Assembly (NCBI RefSeq): GCF_003097235.1
Contig: NZ_QEQQ01000008.1
Coordinates: forward strand, 158,751 to 222,750
DNA length: 64,000 nt
From: Pseudomonas sp. CC120222-01a
GTDB lineage: Bacteria > Pseudomonadota > Gammaproteobacteria > Pseudomonadales > Pseudomonadaceae
Direction: 5' to 3'
Part shown: positions 53,757-62,779 of the stretch, one piece after another
Layout of the letters: every line of letters starts with the position of its first letter
How positions within the stretch are numbered: position 1 is the first letter of the stretch
The notes under the pieces: generated by a model
Seen by the model: the letters and a program-made list of their open reading frames with translations, nothing else
What the model was told of the DNA's origin: nothing
Database searches by the model: none
Translations under genes and position numbers: made by a program

Positions 53757-53782
53757 AGAGCCGCGATCGCGGCTCTTTCTGT
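53757..53782. terminator. Bidirectional rho-independent terminator
   Basis: AGAGCCGCGATCGCGGCTCT (53757-53776) is a perfect hairpin with T-rich sequence on the plus-strand side and an A7 run before it, which reads as T7 on the minus strand. It separates two convergent lipoprotein genes and should stop transcription from both sides. Confidence 0.85.
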
Positions 53783-53788
53783 TTTGGC

Positions 53789-54424
53789 TCAGACGCGTGG
53801 AATGCGTGGTTCGCGAGCCGAATATTTCAGGCGGTTGTTTTCCACCCAGTTCTTCAGCAATGCGTTGACCTGGCGGTTGAAGGTGTCTGTAACGGCCGCT
53901 TTCGGTGTGTTGCCCACCAGCGGCAGGAACCAGATGCCCATCCAGGTGTTGATGGCGTCGTGATTCTGGTTCTTGGTGAGCAATGCGCCCTGCTCGTCCA
54001 AGGTCTCCAGGCTCATGGTGTACTGGTCGGTGGCCATGGCGGGAATGACAGTGAAGGTCAGGCCACTGATGAAGGCCAGCACCAACTGCCCGCCACTCGG
54101 CGCATGGTTGTAGACCTTCAGGCGCAGGCTGTAGTCGCCTGGCTGCTTTTCGAACTCATCGAAGGTCACGCGGCCGAACAAGCCTGACTCGTTGAAAGCG
54201 CGTTTGAGTTCCGGCTTGAGCATGTCCCGGGCTTGCGGCATTTCGTTGGCCTTGGCGCCTTCCGGGTCACCCTGGAAGAAGTCGAAGTCCACATAGACAT
54301 TGGGTTTGTTGGCATAACTGGCCATCGACGGCAGGTCGACAGGTGCCACCTCGTCCTTGGTGAAACTGGCGCAACCACCGAGGCTCAGGGCGAGGGCCAA
54401 GCCTATGACTTTTGCAAATTGCAT
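53789..54424 (-). CDS. Lipoprotein
   Basis: The 211-residue protein has signal peptide MQFAKVIGLALALSLGGC with lipobox LGGC at 15-18. A hydrophobic segment (LVLAFISGLTFTVIPAMA) lies in the middle. The protein has no identifiable catalytic motif. It shares the convergent arrangement with the preceding lipoprotein and may be an envelope component. Confidence 0.72.
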   Translation of the reverse strand: MQFAKVIGLALALSLGGCASFTKDEVAPVDLPSMASYANKPNVYVDFDFFQGDPEGAKANEMPQARDMLKPELKRAFNESGLFGRVTFDEFEKQPGDYSLRLKVYNHAPSGGQLVLAFISGLTFTVIPAMATDQYTMSLETLDEQGALLTKNQNHDAINTWMGIWFLPLVGNTPKAAVTDTFNRQVNALLKNWVENNRLKYSAREPRIPRV

Positions 54425-54525
54425 TTCGACTTCCTTGAAAATTACAGGGCACCCTTCGAGCGAAAGGCGGCCTGCATTCTAAGGAATGTTGAGTGATATC
54501 AAAAGGCCTTCATTTGCAGATCTTG

Positions 54526-54547
54526 GAGTGGAGCACATTTGTACTCC
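54526..54547 (-). repeat. 22-bp imperfect palindromic repeat, copy 2
   Basis: This is an exact copy of the 22 bases at 42124-42145, again downstream of a minus-strand gene, 41 bases after the GMC oxidoreductase stop. The flanking sequences differ, so the two copies are not part of a longer duplication. Confidence 0.6.
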
Positions 54548-54587
54548 GCTCCCCAGAATCGTCGCTCGGACAGATCTCTATTGCGGG

Positions 54588-56201
54588 TCAGGCATCCGCC
54601 AACACGAGATCAGCCCCCTTCTCCGCCACCATCAGCACTGCCGCATGGGTGTTCCCCGAGGTCACGTTGGGGAACACCGAGGCATCGACAATCCGCAACC
54701 CTGCCAGGCCATGCACGCGCAAACGATGGTCGACCACCGAGGTCGCCTCGTCGTCGCCCATCGCGCACGACCCGCAGAGGTGGTAGATGGACCCGCAGTT
54801 CTCGCGGAAGTACGCCAGCATCTGCTCGTCGGTCTGCACCTGCTTACCGGGCAGCACCTCTTCCACCGTGATGTCGCGCAACGCCGGTGCCTGCATGATC
54901 TGGCGGATCAGGCGGCTGCCTTGAATGGCCTCGTCGATGTCCTTGTCGGTGCTCAGGTAGTTCGGGTCGATCAACGCCGCATCGCGGGGGTTGGCCGAGG
55001 CGATCTCGACGTGGCCGCGGCTGGTCGGCCGGCACGGGTTGAAACACAGCAGGAACCCGGAATATGGCTCGGGCTTGAGGCTGGCCTTGTTGTTCTTCGG
55101 AATCTGGTAGGACAACGGGTTGAAATACAGCTGCAGGTTGGGGTTCAGCTCGGTTTCGTGGCCACGGAAGAATCCGCCCGCCTGGTTGACGCTCATCGCC
55201 AGCGCGCCCTTGCGCGTCAGCAGGTACTGGATGCCCAGCTTGAGCTGGCCCAGCAGTGAGCTGAGCTCATCGTTCAGGGTCGGCACCTTGGCCTTGTAGT
55301 AATAGCTGACGCACAGGTGGTCCTGCAGGTTGCGGCCCACCGCCGGCAGTTGCTTGACCTGGGCGATGCCGTGGCGGTCCAGCAGTGCGCGGTCGGCGAC
55401 ACCCGAAAGCTGGAGGATTTTCGGCGTGTCCACGGCCCCCGTGCACAAGATCACTTCCTTGCGTGCGCTGAAGGTACGGCTGACGCCATTCTGGCTGACC
55501 ATCACCCCCGTGGCGCGCTGGCCGGCGTCATCGAACAGCACGCGGTCGACCAGCGCATGGTGCTCGACCTTGAGGTTCGGCCGCCCCAGCGCCGGGTGCA
55601 GGTGGGCAAAACTGCTGGAACAGCGCTGGCCATTGCGGGTGTTGACGTCGTAGATCCCGGCGCCCTCGAACCTTGGCCCGTTGAAATCGTCGCTGTGCGG
55701 GTAACCCAGCTGTTCGCAACCTTTGAGGAACACATCGCAGATGGCGTGGGTCTGGCCCTTCATCGGGGTGATGCTGATCGGCCCGCTGCCGCCGTGGTAC
55801 TCGCTGTCACCCAGCGGGTGGTTCTCCAGCTTGCGAAAGTACGGCAGCACATCCTTGAAGCCCCAGCCCGGGTTGCCATTGGCCGCCCAGTCGTCGAAAT
55901 CGTGGGCCTGGCCGCGCACGTAGATCATCGCGTTGATCGAGCCGGAGCCGCCCTGCACCTTGCCCCGCGGGGCATACAGGGCACGGTTGGCGAGCTGGGC
56001 TTGCGGCTGGCTGTAGTACATCCAGTTGTAGGTCGGGTTGTAGTACATCTTGGCGAAGCCGACCGGGATCTTGAACCAGAACGAATCGTCCTTGCCGCCC
56101 GCCTCCAGCAGCAGCACCGAATGTTCGCCCGAGGCCGACAGGCGATTGGCCAGGACACAGCCAGCAGCACCCGCGCCGGCAATGATGTAGTCGTAAGTCA
56201 T
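54588..56201 (-). CDS. GMC-family FAD-dependent dehydrogenase
   Basis: The 537-residue protein has the N-terminal dinucleotide fold (YIIAGAGAAGCVLANRLS), the GMC signature 1 region (GKVQGGSGSINAMIYVRGQ), signature 2 (CTGAVDTPKILQLSGV) and the C-terminal catalytic His in NVTSGNTHAAVLMVAEKGAD. It is choline-dehydrogenase-like and would oxidise a primary or secondary alcohol. It is the last gene of a run of four catabolic genes read on the minus strand, 54 bases after the dehydratase gene. Confidence 0.88.
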   Translation of the reverse strand: MTYDYIIAGAGAAGCVLANRLSASGEHSVLLLEAGGKDDSFWFKIPVGFAKMYYNPTYNWMYYSQPQAQLANRALYAPRGKVQGGSGSINAMIYVRGQAHDFDDWAANGNPGWGFKDVLPYFRKLENHPLGDSEYHGGSGPISITPMKGQTHAICDVFLKGCEQLGYPHSDDFNGPRFEGAGIYDVNTRNGQRCSSSFAHLHPALGRPNLKVEHHALVDRVLFDDAGQRATGVMVSQNGVSRTFSARKEVILCTGAVDTPKILQLSGVADRALLDRHGIAQVKQLPAVGRNLQDHLCVSYYYKAKVPTLNDELSSLLGQLKLGIQYLLTRKGALAMSVNQAGGFFRGHETELNPNLQLYFNPLSYQIPKNNKASLKPEPYSGFLLCFNPCRPTSRGHVEIASANPRDAALIDPNYLSTDKDIDEAIQGSRLIRQIMQAPALRDITVEEVLPGKQVQTDEQMLAYFRENCGSIYHLCGSCAMGDDEATSVVDHRLRVHGLAGLRIVDASVFPNVTSGNTHAAVLMVAEKGADLVLADA

Positions 56202-56255
56202 GCAGGTTTACCACGTGAGTCTAAATGACGCCGCCCGCAGCGGACGGCGCTTGGG

Positions 56256-57473
56256 TCAGCCCTTGGCCGGCGAGGTGTCGCGCACGTCGGCCGGGGTCGG
56301 CGCCATCTGCAGGTGCAGGCGCTGGCCGGTGTACGGCGTGTGCTTGCGCACCACGTCCATGTTCAGTTCCACGCCCAACCCCGGCTCGCTGGACGGGATG
56401 ATGTAGCCGTCCTCCCACTGCAAGGGCTTGCGCAGCACCTCGGCATGGAACCCGCCCCAGGTCTCGATGCTTTCCTGGATCAGGAAGTTCGGCGTGCAGG
56501 CCGCCAGCTGGAAGCTCGCCGCCGCGCCTACCGGGCCGTTGTACAGGTGCGGGGCGATCTGTGCGTAGTACACCTCGGCCAGGCTGGCGATTTTCTTCGC
56601 CTCCAGCAGGCCTCCGCAGCGCGCCACGTTCATCTGCAGGATCGACGCGCCGCCGGCCTGCAGCAGCCGGAAGAACTCGTACTTGGTGGTCAGCCGTTCA
56701 CCGGTGGCAATCGGAATGCTGGTCTTGCCGGCCACCTGGGCCATGGCGTCGTCCAGCCCCGGCGGAATCGGCTCTTCGAACCACAGCGGGTCGTACTTTT
56801 CCAGGCGCTTGGCCAGGCGGATCGCCGAGGACGGCACCATCTGCCCGTGGGTGCCGAACAGCAGGTCGCATTTGTCACCGACCGCCTCGCGGATCTTGCG
56901 GCAGAAGGTTTCGCAGCGCTCCAGCACTTCCAGCGAGATCTGGTGCCCGGAATAAGCGGTGTACGGCCCGGCCGGGTCGAACTTCACGGCGGTGAAGCCC
57001 TTGTTCATGTTCTGCACGGCGCACTCGGCCGCCAGGTCCGGGTCGTCGTAGTCGTATTCGCCCTGGCTGTTGACCGGGTACAGGTAGGTGTACGAACGCA
57101 GGCGTTCATGCACCTTGCCGCCGAGCAGCTCGTACACCGGCTTGTTCGCCGCCTTGCCGATGATGTCCCAGCAGGCCATCTCCAGGCCGCTGACCACGCC
57201 CATCATGGTCAGGTCCGGGCGTTGGGTGAAACCGCTCGAATAGGCCTGGCGGAAGAAGCGCTCGATGTGGTGCGGGTCCTGGTCGAGCAGGTAGCGCTCG
57301 AACACATCCTCGATGATCGGCAGCATCGCCTTGGGGCCGAAGGTGGCGGCGTAGATCTCGCCGACGCCTTCGATGCCACAGGCGGTACGCAGTTTGACGA
57401 ACAGCCAGTACATGCCGCCCACGTGCGGTGGCGGAACGGCGACGATATGGGTTTCAAGGGCGACGATTTTCAT
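56256..57473 (-). CDS. Enolase-superfamily (mandelate racemase/muconate lactonising) dehydratase
   Basis: The protein has 405 residues from the ATG at 57473; an in-frame GTG three codons upstream is an alternative. The barrel strands are clear: TAVKFDP, then LLFGTHGQM, WFEEPIPP, IATGERL and IAPHLYNGP, giving Glu, Glu and His catalytic or metal positions. At the first metal-ligand strand I read FGTHGQ rather than the usual D-x-H/N, so the ligand set differs. The family includes sugar-acid dehydratases. With an MFS permease, a GMC dehydrogenase and an aldehyde dehydrogenase it suggests sugar-acid or polyol breakdown. Confidence 0.82.
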   Translation of the reverse strand: MKIVALETHIVAVPPPHVGGMYWLFVKLRTACGIEGVGEIYAATFGPKAMLPIIEDVFERYLLDQDPHHIERFFRQAYSSGFTQRPDLTMMGVVSGLEMACWDIIGKAANKPVYELLGGKVHERLRSYTYLYPVNSQGEYDYDDPDLAAECAVQNMNKGFTAVKFDPAGPYTAYSGHQISLEVLERCETFCRKIREAVGDKCDLLFGTHGQMVPSSAIRLAKRLEKYDPLWFEEPIPPGLDDAMAQVAGKTSIPIATGERLTTKYEFFRLLQAGGASILQMNVARCGGLLEAKKIASLAEVYYAQIAPHLYNGPVGAAASFQLAACTPNFLIQESIETWGGFHAEVLRKPLQWEDGYIIPSSEPGLGVELNMDVVRKHTPYTGQRLHLQMAPTPADVRDTSPAKG

Positions 57474-57474
57474 C

Positions 57475-58794
57475 TCAGGCACCTGTGTTCTGCAGAAGAG
57501 TCTTGTGTTTTACCCGGGCCCGCAGGGTAACGGCGGCCAGGGTGCCGATCAGGCCCACAGTGCCGACGTAGCCGAAATACAGCTTGTAGCCCAGGGCCCC
57601 GGGGAAGTGTTCGGTGAGGTAGCCATTGATCAGCGGGATGAAGGCGTCGGGCAGGTAGCCGACCACCGAGACAATGCCGATCGCCAGGCCCGTGATGCGC
57701 AGCGGGATGTCGCAGGTGTCCAGGATCGCCCAGTACAAGCCGCGGATGGCGTAGGTCATCAGGCCGATGAAGATCACCGTGGCGATCAGCAGGCCCAGGC
57801 TGTTCAGCGAAGGGAACACGATCAGGCCGAACACCCCCAGCGACGCCAGCAGCATGGCCACGATCAGAACCGAGACATTGCTGAAGCGGTCACCCAGCCA
57901 GCCACCGCCGATACCGCCAATGGGGCGCATCCACAGCTTGATGGTGGTGATGGTGCCGGCCATCACCGCCGTCATGCCGCTGCCCTGCAGGTAGTCGGAG
58001 AAGCTGTAGGTGGCCCAGAAGATGTGGTAGCCGCAGAACACGATGGCGGTCACCAGCCACAGCTCGGGGATCTTCACCAGGGTGGCAAGGTCGGCCAGCA
58101 GGTTGAAGCGGCCCTTCTCCACTGGCGCGGTGCTGTCCAGCGACTTCGGGTCCTTGAGCAGCACCAGCACGCAACCGATCGCGATGCAGGTGAATGAATA
58201 CAGGTACACCACGTGGCGGAAGCCTTCGGCCACCGACTCGCCGCGGGTTTCCGTGGCCAGGGCGAACAGCGCCAGGGCCAGGGTGGCCAGCAGCGCCTCG
58301 ACCAGGCCACGGCCGCCATCGAGAATGCCGAAGAAGCGGCCCTGCTCGGACTGGCGGGCAATCATCTTGACCCGCTTGAGCACCGAAGCCCAGAACGTCA
58401 GGCCGGTCGTCAGCCCCCAGCAGGCGAAGATCACCAGCAAACCGCTCATTGACGGCGCGGTGGAGTACCACAGGCCCAGCGCGCCGGTCGCCACCAGCGA
58501 GAAGAAGATCAAAAAGCGCGGTGCGATACGGTCGGCCAGCCAGCCGCTGGGCAGGTAACTGAGCAGGAAGATGGTGCCGAGCATCGAGTACAGGTACCCC
58601 AGCTCGCTGTGGTTGATCTGGAACACTTCGAGCATGGTGGTCTGGTAGACCTGGCGCAGGTAGAGGATCGGGTAGATCGCACCCGCAGCCAGCACCAGCA
58701 GCATCAGTTGGAAATAGCGGCTTGCCTTGTCGCTTTCGCTCGTTGCAAGGGCGACAGCGTCTTGGGCGGCCGCAGGGGCAGCAGGCTTGGACAT
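57475..58794 (-). CDS. MFS permease (organophosphate/anion-cation symporter type)
   Basis: The protein has 439 residues from the ATG at 58794, with GAGG eight bases upstream; the frame is open 32 codons further. Twelve membrane segments are expected, with YLPSGWLADRIAPRFLIF as the loop 2-3 motif and GGIGGGWLGDRFSNVSVLI in the second half. The type is that of sugar-acid/organic anion importers. Its stop lies just before the dehydratase start, so it is likely the uptake system for that enzyme. Confidence 0.85.
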   Translation of the reverse strand: MSKPAAPAAAQDAVALATSESDKASRYFQLMLLVLAAGAIYPILYLRQVYQTTMLEVFQINHSELGYLYSMLGTIFLLSYLPSGWLADRIAPRFLIFFSLVATGALGLWYSTAPSMSGLLVIFACWGLTTGLTFWASVLKRVKMIARQSEQGRFFGILDGGRGLVEALLATLALALFALATETRGESVAEGFRHVVYLYSFTCIAIGCVLVLLKDPKSLDSTAPVEKGRFNLLADLATLVKIPELWLVTAIVFCGYHIFWATYSFSDYLQGSGMTAVMAGTITTIKLWMRPIGGIGGGWLGDRFSNVSVLIVAMLLASLGVFGLIVFPSLNSLGLLIATVIFIGLMTYAIRGLYWAILDTCDIPLRITGLAIGIVSVVGYLPDAFIPLINGYLTEHFPGALGYKLYFGYVGTVGLIGTLAAVTLRARVKHKTLLQNTGA

Positions 58795-58808
58795 GAAGAA
58801 GACCTCGG

Positions 58809-58880
58809 GCAGCCCGCCTGGCGGGCCTGCCGGTTCATTGTTTTTATTGAGGTGAAACGGCTGCACGCCTGACGTGCAGC
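58809..58880. promoter_or_regulatory. Two intercistronic hairpins between aldehyde dehydrogenase and permease genes
   Basis: GGCAG-CCCGCC-TG-GCGGG-CCTGCC (58809-58832) and GCTGCACG-5 nt-CGTGCAGC (58860-58867 and 58873-58880) can both form stable stem-loops. On the operon (minus) strand they follow the aldehyde dehydrogenase stop and precede the permease ribosome-binding site. They may set differential expression or act as an attenuator; there is no U-run on that strand. Confidence 0.45.
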
Positions 58881-58894
58881 TTGCTACCAACCAC

Positions 58895-60319
58895 TCAGTA
58901 CTTCATGACCACCAGTCGGGTCTGGGTGAACTCGAGCATGCCGTGCTTGCCGTCGTCGCCGCCAAGCCCCGAGCGTTTCCAGCCGGCGTGGAAGCCCTGA
59001 TAGGGGTCGGCCGGCGTGCGGTTGACGTACAGCTCGCCCGCTTCGATCGCGCCTGCCACTTTCATGGCCGTGCGGTAGTTCTCGGTGTACAGCACCGAGG
59101 ACAGGCCGAACTGGTGGTCATTGGCCATGGCCAGGGCGTGGTCGATATCGCGGTAGCTGAGCAGCGCCAGCACCGGGCCGAAGGTTTCTTCCTGAACGAT
59201 TTCCATGTCCTGGCGGCAATGGCTGAGCAGGGTCGCCGGGTAGAAATGCCCTGGGCCAGGCGGCAGCACACCGCCCGCCTCCAGCACCGCGCCCTGGGCC
59301 ACGGCGCGCTCGACCATGGCGTGGATGTTGCGCCGGGAAGTGGCGTTGACCAGTGGCCCCATCAGGCCCGGGTCGGTCGCGCGATCGCCAAAGCGCACAG
59401 CGGCGAAACCGGCCTTGAGCAGTGCCAGCAGGCGGTCATGCACGCTTTCGTGCACATACACCCGTTCCACGGCCGTGCACAGCTGGCCGCAGTGGGTGGT
59501 CTTCGAACCGATGATGTCGCGGGCGGCTTTTTCCAGGTCGGCATCGGCCTCGACGATCACCGGGGTCTTGCCACCCAGTTCCAGGGACGGCTTGGCGATG
59601 TTGGCCTTGCAATAGTCGAGCACGACACGCCCGGCACCGACGCTGCCGGTCAGGGTGATCAGCCCCACCGCCGGGTGGGTGCACAGGCTGGCGGCCGTGG
59701 CGTGGTCCATGGTCAGGATGTTCAGCACACCTGCCGGCAGGCCAGCCTGTTGTGCGGCGCGGGCAATCTCGAAGGCCGACAGCGGCGTGTTGTTGCTCGG
59801 GCGCACCACCACGGTATTGCCGCTGATCAACGCCGGGGCGACCTTGCGCAGCAAGGTGTAGACCGGGTAGTTGAACGGAATCAGGCAGGCCACCACGCCA
59901 ATCGGTTCGCGGTGCAGGAAGAGTTTTTCGTCCGGAGTGTCGCTGGGAATGATCTCGCCTTCGATGCGGCGCGCCCATTCGGCGTGATAGCGGGTGATCT
60001 GCGCCGCGTAGCGGGCTTCATTGCTGGCATCGTCCAGGCTCTTGCCGGACTCGGCGGCCAGTGCCTGGCCAATCTCGACCGCGCGGGCTTCCAGGGCATC
60101 GGCAAACGCGCGCAGGTGCTCGCCACGTTCGATGCTGGTCAGCGCCGACCAGGCCTTCTGCGCCCTGGCAGCGGCCTCGACGGCAGCGATGGCCTGCTCG
60201 GCGGTGGCCGCGCTGACCTCGCCGACCACCCGCTCGCTGGCCGGGTCCTGGACGCTGATCAGTGCCGCGCTCGCCGGCTCGATGAAGGTTCCATCAACAA
60301 AATTTCGCTCGAATCGCAT
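58895..60319 (-). CDS. Aldehyde dehydrogenase (AldA/lactaldehyde-glycolaldehyde type)
   Basis: The 474-residue protein has E247 in LELGGK and the catalytic C281 in HCGQLCTAVERVYV, plus LTGSVGAG for NAD binding. The C-terminal GFHAGWKRSGLGGDDGKHGM-type segment is very like E. coli AldA, which oxidises lactaldehyde and glycolaldehyde. It is the first of the four catabolic genes and lies 121 bases downstream of a LysR gene on the same strand. The natural substrate may be any small hydroxy-aldehyde. Confidence 0.87.
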   Translation of the reverse strand: MRFERNFVDGTFIEPASAALISVQDPASERVVGEVSAATAEQAIAAVEAAARAQKAWSALTSIERGEHLRAFADALEARAVEIGQALAAESGKSLDDASNEARYAAQITRYHAEWARRIEGEIIPSDTPDEKLFLHREPIGVVACLIPFNYPVYTLLRKVAPALISGNTVVVRPSNNTPLSAFEIARAAQQAGLPAGVLNILTMDHATAASLCTHPAVGLITLTGSVGAGRVVLDYCKANIAKPSLELGGKTPVIVEADADLEKAARDIIGSKTTHCGQLCTAVERVYVHESVHDRLLALLKAGFAAVRFGDRATDPGLMGPLVNATSRRNIHAMVERAVAQGAVLEAGGVLPPGPGHFYPATLLSHCRQDMEIVQEETFGPVLALLSYRDIDHALAMANDHQFGLSSVLYTENYRTAMKVAGAIEAGELYVNRTPADPYQGFHAGWKRSGLGGDDGKHGMLEFTQTRLVVMKY

Positions 60320-60440
60320 GGCAGTTGCCCATCGTTGTAACGTTGTTATGTCCGCGCAGTGTTGTCATCCGCAGGCCGATGGACAAACGATTAAATGCGC
60401 GGGCAAACATTCGAAAAACGCATGTTAGGCAGCAGCGGGC

Positions 60441-61373
60441 TCAACTGGCGGCGGTCGATGGCTCCAACTGGCGCTGGGCGAGCCAGATCTCCTCCTGCAG
60501 CCACTGGCTGAACACCTGCAGTTGCGGCAGGTCCTGTTGCTCGGGGCGGGTGACCAGCCAGTAGGACTGGTGGCCCTCGACATGCACGTTGCGCAGTTGC
60601 GTCAGCTGCCCGCAGGCCAGCTCCGCCGCCACCATGTGCCAGTCGGCGATGGTCACGCCCAGGCCATCGATGGCCGCCTGGATGGCCAGGTCCAGCAGGT
60701 CGAACTCGTAACCGCCCTGGGTATCCACGCCGCTGATGCGTGCGGCATCCAGCCAGTGCTTCCAGGTCAGGTAGCGCTGGTCTTCACGGGCCAGCACATG
60801 CAGCAGGGTCATGTGCTTGAAGTCGATGCCCTGCCCGCTCTGCTCGCGGGCATACAGGCTCGGCGCGCACACCGCGATATGCCGCTCCTGGAACAGCAGC
60901 GAGCTGTCCAGCCCGTCCCATTCGCCATTGCCGAAGCGGATCGCGCAATCCAGCGTGGGTGCTTGCGCCAGGCTGTCCTGCAGGCGCGTGGTGATGCTCA
61001 GCTCCAGTTCCGGGTGGGCTTCGCGCAAACGCGCCAGGCGCGGCATCAGCCAGCGCCGGGTGAAGGTGGGCGGTGCATTGACGTGCAGGCGGTTGGCGTG
61101 GGTCTTCTGCTGGATGCTGCGCACGGTCATCTCGATCTTGTCGAACGACTGATGCAAGGCGCGCAGCAGCGTACGCCCGGCGTTGGTCAGCTCCAGGTGA
61201 TGGTGGCGACGCTGCAGCAGGTCCTCGCCGAGCTGCTCTTCCAGTTGGCGTACCTGGCGGCTGACCGCGCTCTGGGTGACGTTGAGCAGTTCGGCGGCGC
61301 GGGTGAAGCTGCCGGTACTGCCGGCCACCTCGAAGGCTTTGAGGGCGTTCAGGCCGGGCATTTTGCGTTTCAT
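60441..61373 (-). CDS. LysR-family regulator (GcvA-like)
   Basis: The 310-residue protein starts MKRKMPGLNALKAFEVAG and has the winged helix FTRAAELLNVTQSAVSRQVRQLEEQLGEDLL. It is GcvA-like in length and N-terminus. It lies between the catabolic genes and a divergent porin gene. A 20-bp palindrome in the divergent region is a candidate operator. Confidence 0.87.
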   Translation of the reverse strand: MKRKMPGLNALKAFEVAGSTGSFTRAAELLNVTQSAVSRQVRQLEEQLGEDLLQRRHHHLELTNAGRTLLRALHQSFDKIEMTVRSIQQKTHANRLHVNAPPTFTRRWLMPRLARLREAHPELELSITTRLQDSLAQAPTLDCAIRFGNGEWDGLDSSLLFQERHIAVCAPSLYAREQSGQGIDFKHMTLLHVLAREDQRYLTWKHWLDAARISGVDTQGGYEFDLLDLAIQAAIDGLGVTIADWHMVAAELACGQLTQLRNVHVEGHQSYWLVTRPEQQDLPQLQVFSQWLQEEIWLAQRQLEPSTAAS

Positions 61374-61418
61374 GAAGGGACTCGGGCAACGGACCAGGAG
61401 CGCCTAGCATCCCATGAC

Positions 61419-61438
61419 TTGTAGGAGTCGTCCTACAA
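61419..61438. promoter_or_regulatory. 20-bp palindromic operator candidate upstream of the porin
   Basis: TTGTAGGAgtcgTCCTACAA has perfect 8-bp arms (61419-61426 and 61431-61438). It lies 45 bases before the LysR start and 117 bases before the porin start. The form resembles GntR or LysR binding sites; no other copy was noticed in the window. It is well placed to control both divergent genes. Confidence 0.55.
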
Positions 61439-61555
61439 TTTCTGCCAGTAACCTTCATTTATCGAAGGTTCTTCCCGCCATTTAATCGTTTGTCGTGGCA
61501 AGGGCCACTGGCAACACTGCGCGCGTCTCACATAACAATAAACGAGAGCCGCCCA

Positions 61556-62734
61556 ATGCCCTTGCCTGCGTCACTGCGCCTTCGCTGCGCCTGCCTTGCC
61601 ACCCTGTCTTCGCTCGCCGCTCCGGCCATGGCCGTGCAGGTCACCGAGAACCTCGACCTGGGGGGCGCCGTACGCGCCCGCTGGGACTACGACCCGGACC
61701 GCGACATCCAGAAGTTCAACTTCGACACGGTGTTCCTCACCGCCCGCTACAACTCCGATAGCTGGATCGGCGCGGCGAAGTACCGCTTCTATGGCCACGC
61801 CTACCCGTACCAGTACACCAACAGCGTCGGCGATGTGGCGTTTGCCGAAACCGCGTGGGTCGGATACCGGTTCAACCCCGACCAGCAGGTCCAGGTCGGC
61901 CTCAACCAGGTACCCTTCGGCCTGCAGCCTTACTTCGGCAGCACCTTCTTCGAGACCCTTGGCAACGTGGTGGGCCTGGAAGACGTGATGCAGGTCGGCG
62001 CCAAGTACATCCAGCAGGCCGGCGACTGGAACCTGCAGGCCGGTTACTACCTGCGCCCGGCCTGGCAGGGCAAGGGCACCAGCCATGGCCGCACCTATTC
62101 CACCGTGGTCTCCTCCGCCGACACCTACGTCGAAGACGGCAGCGACAACCGCGAGCGCAACACCGCGGTAGTGCGCCTGGCCAGGTCGCTGGAGCTGGGC
62201 GAGTGGAAGTCGGAAGTCGGCGTGTCGGGCATGACCTCGACCCTGAAGAACAACGACACCGATAACGACGGCCGGCGCAACGCCGTGGCCGTGCACTACG
62301 TGGGCAGGAACGGCCCGTGGGGCGTGCAGCTGATGGCGGCCCGGCAGCAAATGTCGCCACGCAACCCGGGCAGCGACGAGGTGGTGACCTTTGGTGGTTA
62401 TGACGGCACCTTCAACGTCGCCAGCCGCGGCAACTTCTACGTGGCCGACCTCAGCTACGACGTGGCCGGCAAGTACCTGTTCGACCAGCTCAGCGGCATC
62501 AAGCTGTACGCCAACTACAGCGCGTTCGATAAATCCGCTGCGGGCTTCGACACCTCCGAGCGGCTGATCCTGGGCTCGTCCTTCTCCCTGAGCAAACTGT
62601 GGATCGCCACCGAATGGCTGTTCGGCAAGAACGACCCCTACATCGGTGGCAGCAGCTACACCCAGAGCCTGGCCGCCGGCGGCAGTGACCAGTGGGAAAA
62701 CCAGCTCTACGTGAACATCGGTTACTACTTCTGA
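61556..62734 (+). CDS. Outer-membrane porin
   Basis: The protein has 392 residues from the ATG at 61556 with a signal peptide (LRLRCACLATLSSLAAPAMA). The mature part is a series of alternating amphipathic strands with many Tyr/Trp/Gly residues, and it ends in VNIGYYF, the C-terminal Phe typical of outer-membrane beta-barrels. It is divergent from a LysR gene and followed by another; likely the entry route for the substrate of the catabolic genes. It is followed by the stem-loop CCTGCCC-TGT-GGGCAGG without a T-run. Confidence 0.85.
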   Translation: MPLPASLRLRCACLATLSSLAAPAMAVQVTENLDLGGAVRARWDYDPDRDIQKFNFDTVFLTARYNSDSWIGAAKYRFYGHAYPYQYTNSVGDVAFAETAWVGYRFNPDQQVQVGLNQVPFGLQPYFGSTFFETLGNVVGLEDVMQVGAKYIQQAGDWNLQAGYYLRPAWQGKGTSHGRTYSTVVSSADTYVEDGSDNRERNTAVVRLARSLELGEWKSEVGVSGMTSTLKNNDTDNDGRRNAVAVHYVGRNGPWGVQLMAARQQMSPRNPGSDEVVTFGGYDGTFNVASRGNFYVADLSYDVAGKYLFDQLSGIKLYANYSAFDKSAAGFDTSERLILGSSFSLSKLWIATEWLFGKNDPYIGGSSYTQSLAAGGSDQWENQLYVNIGYYF

Positions 62735-62779
62735 GCCCCTGCCCTGTGGGCAGGCCTGGTGCGTTTCGGAGCAGCCCCC

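Noticed and set aside
58874..60340. A 488-codon plus-strand frame antisense to the aldehyde dehydrogenase gene
   Set aside because: The minus-strand protein has all catalytic motifs; the antisense frame has no recognisable domain and is His/Gln/Gly-rich.
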